NCBI GenBank assembly: GCA_017530465.1
Contig: JAFXMJ010000304.1
Coordinates: forward strand, 1-10,970
Source: Bacteroidales bacterium
Lineage (GTDB): Bacteria > Bacteroidota > Bacteroidia > Bacteroidales > UBA3824
Length of the DNA: 10,970 nt
Reading direction: 5' to 3'
Position numbers and translations under genes: made by a program. Below, piece after piece: positions 6,731 through 10,970 of the stretch; the stretch's first letter is position 1; each line of letters starts with the position of its first letter. The notes below the pieces were generated by a model, which saw only the letters and a program-made list of their open reading frames with translations, was not told the DNA's origin and did not search any database.

Positions 6731-8220
6731 AGAAATCTGTTGTAATAATCGGCGGAGGTTTGGGCGGACTTTTCACGGGTGCAATTCTTGCGAAGGAGGG
6801 CTTGCAAGTTACCGTTTTGGAAAAAAATTCCACAGCGGGCGGCGGCTTGCAGACTTTCAAGCGTTTTGGCTGCGAATTTGACACCGGGATGCACGTGGTT
6901 TGCGGTATGCAGAAGGGCGGCAACATCAGAAAAATTTGCAAATATTTGGGCATCGAAGACAAGATAAATGTTCTCCAATCTCCTGACAGACTGTACGTTG
7001 GCTACGACGGAGAGTTTTACGACATTGCGGCAACAAAAGATGGTTTTGTGGATTCGCTGTCAAAATATTTTCCCGAAGAGCGCGAAAATTTGAGGACGTA
7101 TGTCAACGCACTTTTTAATATTACCGACAAGATTGATTTGTACAACCTACGCCCGACGGAACAGTTTTCGGGCATGGATTTTTTCAGTTCGACAGACGAT
7201 TTTATGTTGCCAGCAGATGTTTTTATTGCCAAATATTTAGACAACAGCAAGTTGCGCAGTATTGTTGCCTACACAAACACTCTTTATGGCGGACGGGCGG
7301 GAAAAACTCCGGCATACGTCCACGCAATAATCAGCGTTTCATTTATCAATGGAATTGTTAGATTTGAAGATACAAGCAGAGGTTTTAAAGACCTGTTAGT
7401 GAGCGTGATAACAGAAAACGGCGGCAGAGTTTTGACAAATGCAAAAGTCGAAAAAATCGTTACCGAAAATAAGAATGCCATCTGCGCCAAAACCCAAAAC
7501 GGCGATTATTATGCCGACCTTTACATTTCGGACATACATCCATGTTCGTTGTTGCAAATTCTTGACAATGAGGCGTTTCCGAAGTCGTACAAAAACCGTT
7601 TGGAATCAATTCCAAATTCGTTTTCGGCATTTTTGCTGTACATAAAACTGAAAAAAAACGCCTTCAAATATCTTGACCGCAACGAATATTTTATGACGAA
7701 TCTTGCGAAGGTTTGGGATTTTGGATACACATTTGAAGATTGGCCGCTCGGATTTTTGTTTATGACACCACCGCAAAAAAACCAGGGCGAATATGCTGAT
7801 ACTGCGCTTGTTACCGCGCCAATGCCCTTTGATGTCGTAAGAAAATGGGAAAATACAACAAGCGGCAATCGAGGCAAGGGTTACGAGGATTTTAAGGCGC
7901 AACAGACAAAAAAAATATTGTCGCGTCTTGAAAAAATCCACCCCGGTTTTGCGGACTGCATCGAAAATATTTGCAGTTCTACTCCTCTGACAATCAGGGA
8001 TTTCTATAATGTAAAAGAAGGCAGTCTTTTTGGTTTTTCAAAAGATTGTGGCAATATAATATTGTCGCAAATACCTGTTTTTACCAAAATTAAAAACCTT
8101 CTGTTGACGGGTCAAAATGTAAATCTGCACGGATTTTGCGGTGTGCCGTTGACCGCAGTGATGACCTCGGAAGCAATTTTGGGCGGCAATTATATTACTA
8201 ACAAATTATGCAAAATATGA
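6727..8220 (+). CDS. FAD-dependent oxidoreductase, phytoene-desaturase/isomerase type, copy 2
   Basis: 497 residues with a GGGLGG dinucleotide-binding loop (9-14), Glu32 in VTVLEKN, a DTGMHVVCG block at about 52-60, and the terminal flavin motif LLLTGQNVNLHGFCG near 458-472. It has the same fold and length as the preceding oxidoreductase and is evidently an old tandem duplicate. The two have drifted well apart outside the cofactor regions, which implies distinct roles or an obligate heteromeric pair. Members of this family act on polyene double bonds in carotenoid and retinoid metabolism; here the substrate is presumably carrier-bound or lipid-bound polyene (inference). Its ATG overlaps the upstream stop as ATGA, and its own end overlaps the next gene, so three genes are chained by overlaps. 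Confidence 0.88.
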   Translation: MKKSVVIIGGGLGGLFTGAILAKEGLQVTVLEKNSTAGGGLQTFKRFGCEFDTGMHVVCGMQKGGNIRKICKYLGIEDKINVLQSPDRLYVGYDGEFYDIAATKDGFVDSLSKYFPEERENLRTYVNALFNITDKIDLYNLRPTEQFSGMDFFSSTDDFMLPADVFIAKYLDNSKLRSIVAYTNTLYGGRAGKTPAYVHAIISVSFINGIVRFEDTSRGFKDLLVSVITENGGRVLTNAKVEKIVTENKNAICAKTQNGDYYADLYISDIHPCSLLQILDNEAFPKSYKNRLESIPNSFSAFLLYIKLKKNAFKYLDRNEYFMTNLAKVWDFGYTFEDWPLGFLFMTPPQKNQGEYADTALVTAPMPFDVVRKWENTTSGNRGKGYEDFKAQQTKKILSRLEKIHPGFADCIENICSSTPLTIRDFYNVKEGSLFGFSKDCGNIILSQIPVFTKIKNLLLTGQNVNLHGFCGVPLTAVMTSEAILGGNYITNKLCKI

Positions 8221-9338
8221 ATGAATTTGACGACATACGACCTTACAACGAGGACGAAATTCCGGCGGCGATGCAGCGCATAGCACACAGCGAGGCGTTT
8301 CCGCTGATAGCGTCGTTTGTGTATCCCGACGAACCACTGGAACAAGTGCGCGAAAAAATTGCATCGTTTAAGACCGTGCACGATTTTCAACTCGACACGA
8401 TGTTCCGCGTCAACGAACAGGTTATCAAACGAAGCATCACGGATTTTTCGTGCGCGGGCATCGAAAATTTAGACAAGCAAAAAAACTACATTTTCATCTC
8501 CAACCACCGCGACATAATGCTCGATTCGTCGCTTTTGCAATATTTTTTGGTAACGCAAGGCTTTGATACTACGGAAATTACCTTTGGCGCAAACTTGATG
8601 ATGTCGCCTTTAATCACCGACATCGGCAAGGCAAACAAGATGTTTGTGGTAAAACGCCCCGACGGAAACATGAAAGATTTTTATAAGTTTTCATTACATC
8701 TTTCTAAGTATCTTAGATACGTTATCACCGAAAAAAAACAATCGGTTTGGATAGCGCAGCGCAACGGCCGCACCAAAAACGGCAAAGACGCCACCGACCA
8801 AGGCATTATCAAAATGTTTTGCATGAGCCTTTCGGACGACCGCGTTAAAGCCTTGTCAGACTTGAACATAGTGCCTGTGAGCGTGTCATACGAATGGGAG
8901 CCGTGCGATGTTTTGAAGTCGTTGGAACTTTACGAATCGCAGTACACCCGCTACACAAAGAAACCGGGCGAGGATTTAACGAGCATCCTCACGGGCATTT
9001 TGCAGCCCAAAGGAAGGGTGCATTTTGAGATTTGCAAGCCGCTTACCACGGCAGAATTTTTGTCGCTCGACCGCATGACTAACAATGAGTTCCACAAATC
9101 TGTCGCCAAAATAATCGACCGTCGTATCAACATGGCTTACCGTCTCTTCCCAAACAATTACGTGGCGCACGATATGCTCTACGGCAACAGGAAATACGCC
9201 CAAATGTATTCGGAAAATGATTGGCAGACGTTTGCAGAGCGACTCAAATGTCTCGACAAATACGAAACCTGCGATTTGGAACGGCTGAGCGAAATTTTTC
9301 TGAGCATATATTCCAATCCAGTGGATAATTTTTCGTAA
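8208..9338 (+). CDS. PlsC/PlsB-superfamily acyltransferase, atypical motifs
   Basis: 376 residues from the first ATG. A second ATG at 8217 would give 373 residues and a 4-bp ATGA overlap like its neighbour, so the start is uncertain within 9 bp. The acyltransferase core is marked by FISNHRDIMLDSSLL at about residues 96-110. Spacing from His100 to the Asp is one residue longer (His-x5-Asp106) than the usual HX4D, although Asp102 also follows. The FPEGTR block of PlsC is replaced by a QRNGRTKNGKD stretch that keeps an Arg-rich turn. Unlike the GT2-PlsC fusion upstream, no clear membrane span is visible, so it is probably a peripheral membrane protein. The likely reaction is transfer of a fatty or polyene acyl group onto a glycerol- or sugar-lipid acceptor. 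Function within the cluster is inferred from context. Confidence 0.8.
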   Translation: MQNMNEFDDIRPYNEDEIPAAMQRIAHSEAFPLIASFVYPDEPLEQVREKIASFKTVHDFQLDTMFRVNEQVIKRSITDFSCAGIENLDKQKNYIFISNHRDIMLDSSLLQYFLVTQGFDTTEITFGANLMMSPLITDIGKANKMFVVKRPDGNMKDFYKFSLHLSKYLRYVITEKKQSVWIAQRNGRTKNGKDATDQGIIKMFCMSLSDDRVKALSDLNIVPVSVSYEWEPCDVLKSLELYESQYTRYTKKPGEDLTSILTGILQPKGRVHFEICKPLTTAEFLSLDRMTNNEFHKSVAKIIDRRINMAYRLFPNNYVAHDMLYGNRKYAQMYSENDWQTFAERLKCLDKYETCDLERLSEIFLSIYSNPVDNFS

Positions 9339-9343
9339 TTTTG
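9336..9343 (+). promoter_or_regulatory. Candidate -7 promoter element before the carrier-ligase pair
   Basis: TAATTTTG exactly matches TAnnTTTG and overlaps the stop codon of the acyltransferase gene. It lies 42 bp before the ATG of the third carrier protein, in the only sizeable gap (47 bp) after base 884. No good -33 TTTG is visible at the expected distance, so it may be weak, activator-dependent or fortuitous. If real, it allows the carrier-ligase pair to be expressed apart from the upstream operon. Confidence 0.35.
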
Positions 9344-9385
9344 GAACGGAAAACAAAATCAACAAAAATAAACTTTCAAAAAACA

Positions 9386-9610
9386 ATGAAACAAAAAATA
9401 CTAACCCTTTTGGAAAACGAACTGCCGACGGTGGATTTTGCGTCGGAGTTTTTGTTCAGCGAGATGGATTCGCTCGCTGTTACTACCGTTTTGGCGGTGC
9501 TGTCGGAAGAATTTAAGATAACGCTCGATTCCGAAGACGCCACGCCAAAAAATTTTATGAATATCGACAGCATCGTAAAACTTGTGGAAACCAAACTCAA
9601 CGCCAAATGA
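9386..9610 (+). CDS. Acyl carrier protein 3 (short)
   Basis: A 74-residue carrier-like protein. The predicted phosphopantetheine serine is Ser29 in EMDSLAVTTVL, followed by a typical helix II/III pattern (SEEFKITLDSED) and a C-terminal IVKLVETKL helix. It is shorter than the two other carriers, and its motif lacks the usual Gly-x before Asp-Ser. The ATG at 9386 is chosen over an in-frame TTG at 9341, which would sit inside the candidate -7 element and add a basic tail foreign to carrier proteins. The stop overlaps the ligase start (ATGA at 9607-9610), which points to coupled synthesis and suggests that this carrier accepts the activated acid from the ligase. That pairing is inference. Confidence 0.85.
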   Translation: MKQKILTLLENELPTVDFASEFLFSEMDSLAVTTVLAVLSEEFKITLDSEDATPKNFMNIDSIVKLVETKLNAK

Positions 9611-10908
9611 TTTTAGAGGACTATTTGAAACAAAACGCGGAACTCTATCCCAACAAAACGGCGGTAATCTGCGGTGCTAAAACGCTTACATACAGCGAAT
9701 TGTGGCAGCAGACAATAAACGCGGCTCAATCGTTGCCCAAAGGCGAAACCGTAGTATTCAGAGCGACGCAAGACATTGATTTTATCCTGAAATATTTTGG
9801 ACTACACCTCAACGGTTCGGTAGCCGTGCCAGTGGAAAAAGACCTGCCCGAAGACACTTTGAAGGAAATCGAAGCGTATCTCAAACCATGCAAAACGTCG
9901 CCCGAAATAGCCGACATACTTTTTACTACCGGCACCACGGGCAAGAAAAAAGGCGTGATGATAAGCCATCGCACCATTATTGCCGATGGCGAAAATCTTA
10001 TTGATGGACAGGGCTTTACGCACGATTTGGCGTTTATAATTGCAGGGCCGCTCAATCATATCGGCAGTCTGTCTAAAATATATCCCATCATTATCCAAGG
10101 CGCAACCCTGATTATTACCGAGGGCATGAAAAACGTCAACGATTTTTTTGACGCGCTGGATCAGCCATACAGTAAATTTGCAACTTTCCTTGTGCCGAGC
10201 GCAATACGTATCTTGTTGCAATTCAGCGAGCAACGTCTACAAAAATACGCTCATAAAATAGATTTTATAGAGACCGGCGCGGCGGCAATCTCAGCCTCCG
10301 ACATCCAAAAACTCTGCGAAATCCTGCCCGGCAGTCGCCTTTACAATACGTATGCCTCCACGGAAACCGGCATTATCTCCACTTACAATTTTAACGACGG
10401 CAAGTGCATGGAAGGCTGTCTCGGCCGTCCGATGCGACATTCTAAAATCATAATCACCTCAGAGGGACTTATTTCGTGCAAGGGAGATACCATAATGAGC
10501 GGTTACGCTGGCGACGAGGAGCGCACTCGCAACATTCTGAGGGACAACACGATATACACTTCCGATTTTGGCAGAATCGACGAAAACGGAATGTTGCGAC
10601 TCCAAGGTCGCGCAGACGACATCATCAATACCGGCGGATTCAAAGTGTCGCCAACGGAAGTGGAAAGCGTCGCACTCTCGATGCCGCAAATCGCTGACTG
10701 CATTTGCGTTGCAGCCCCGCATCCCGTGCTTGGAACGGCTCTCAAATTAATCTATGTTCCTAAAAGCGAAGTTACTAAAAAGGAAATTGCACTTTACATC
10801 AAAGGCAAAGTGGAGAGTTTCAAAGTGCCTTTCTACTACGAAGAGGCTGAGAAAATCCAACGCACTTTCAACGGCAAACTCGACCGCAAATTCTACAAGA
10901 ACGCCTGA
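9607..10908 (+). CDS. Adenylate-forming acyl/aryl ligase (AMP-dependent synthetase family)
   Basis: 433 residues of the ANL superfamily, which activates a carboxylic acid with ATP to an acyl-AMP and passes it to a thiol of CoA or a carrier protein. Core motifs are intact: the phosphate loop TTGTTGKKKG (107-116), aromatic/Glu motif YASTE (249-253), TSDFG with ribose-binding Asp320, the hinge GRADDIINTGGFKVSPTEVE (334-353), and the catalytic Lys424 in NGKLDRK. It is shorter than most family members (500-550 residues); the region before the phosphate loop is compressed. In aryl polyene clusters an ApeH-type ligase loads a hydroxycinnamate-like aryl starter onto a carrier, and the overlapping carrier gene fits that role. 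The substrate cannot be read from the sequence. An MCS-like acyl-CoA synthetase is the alternative. Confidence 0.9.
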   Translation: MILEDYLKQNAELYPNKTAVICGAKTLTYSELWQQTINAAQSLPKGETVVFRATQDIDFILKYFGLHLNGSVAVPVEKDLPEDTLKEIEAYLKPCKTSPEIADILFTTGTTGKKKGVMISHRTIIADGENLIDGQGFTHDLAFIIAGPLNHIGSLSKIYPIIIQGATLIITEGMKNVNDFFDALDQPYSKFATFLVPSAIRILLQFSEQRLQKYAHKIDFIETGAAAISASDIQKLCEILPGSRLYNTYASTETGIISTYNFNDGKCMEGCLGRPMRHSKIIITSEGLISCKGDTIMSGYAGDEERTRNILRDNTIYTSDFGRIDENGMLRLQGRADDIINTGGFKVSPTEVESVALSMPQIADCICVAAPHPVLGTALKLIYVPKSEVTKKEIALYIKGKVESFKVPFYYEEAEKIQRTFNGKLDRKFYKNA

Positions 10909-10970
10909 ATTTAGTGTTAGGCAATCGGAGTAGCCGTTATCTTCAAAATCTGACGGGTGGAAGGCGTTAC

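Noticed and set aside
9341..9385. In-frame TTG extension adding 15 basic residues to the third carrier protein
   Set aside because: It lies inside the TAATTTTG element and gives a lysine-rich tail foreign to carrier proteins; ATG 9386 fits better.
10909..10970. Start or end of another gene, or a tRNA, in the last 62 bp
   Set aside because: Frames are open on both strands (including a minus-strand frame with a stop at 10917-10919), but too little sequence is present for a call; no tRNA cloverleaf pairing could be drawn around TTCAAAATC.

Overview
The window looks like chromosome from a member of the Bacteroidota, probably a Bacteroidales-type anaerobe. Base composition is moderately AT-rich. 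Starts lack recognisable Shine-Dalgarno sequences. Two genes that follow a gap are preceded by perfect matches to the Bacteroidota -7 element TAnnTTTG. Protein families such as the short ketosynthase-like chain length factor and the GT2-PlsC fusion fit the same assignment. This placement is an inference from sequence style, not from a marker gene.

All genes lie on the plus strand and form the middle of one biosynthetic cluster of the aryl polyene / flexirubin type: type II fatty-acid-like polyene synthesis on discrete acyl carrier proteins, followed by lipid or glycan attachment. In order: a 5'-truncated ketosynthase fused to a chain-length-factor domain (2-814); a 69-bp gap with a candidate promoter; a FabB/FabF-like ketosynthase (884-2110); a SAM methyltransferase of the O-methyltransferase fold (2112-3212); two acyl carrier proteins (3232-3477 and 3482-3739); a fused family-2 glycosyltransferase / PlsC acyltransferase with two membrane segments (3745-5235); two tandem paralogous FAD oxidoreductases of the phytoene-desaturase type (5228-6730 and 6727-8220); a second, divergent acyltransferase (8208-9338); a 47-bp gap with another candidate promoter; a short third acyl carrier protein (9386-9610); and an adenylate-forming ligase (9607-10908). 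Genes from 884 to 9338 are separated by 1-19 bp or overlap by 4-13 bp, so they read as one operon. The last pair overlaps by 4 bp.

Proposed logic (inference): the ligase activates an aryl carboxylic acid and loads it onto a carrier protein, probably its overlapping partner. The ketosynthases extend it, the methyltransferase decorates the aryl head or chain, and the two FAD enzymes act on the unsaturated chain. The glycosyltransferase/acyltransferases then move the product to a membrane sugar or lipid. Ketoreductase, dehydratase, ammonia lyase, thioesterase and exporter genes, usual in such clusters, are not in this window and would have to lie outside it.

The most unusual points are: the ketosynthase-chain length factor fusion, whose linker contains a perfect GC-rich palindrome; the methyltransferase that lacks the expected catalytic histidine; the tandem desaturase-like pair; and the atypical second acyltransferase. 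The final 62 bp (10909-10970) hold no feature I can support.
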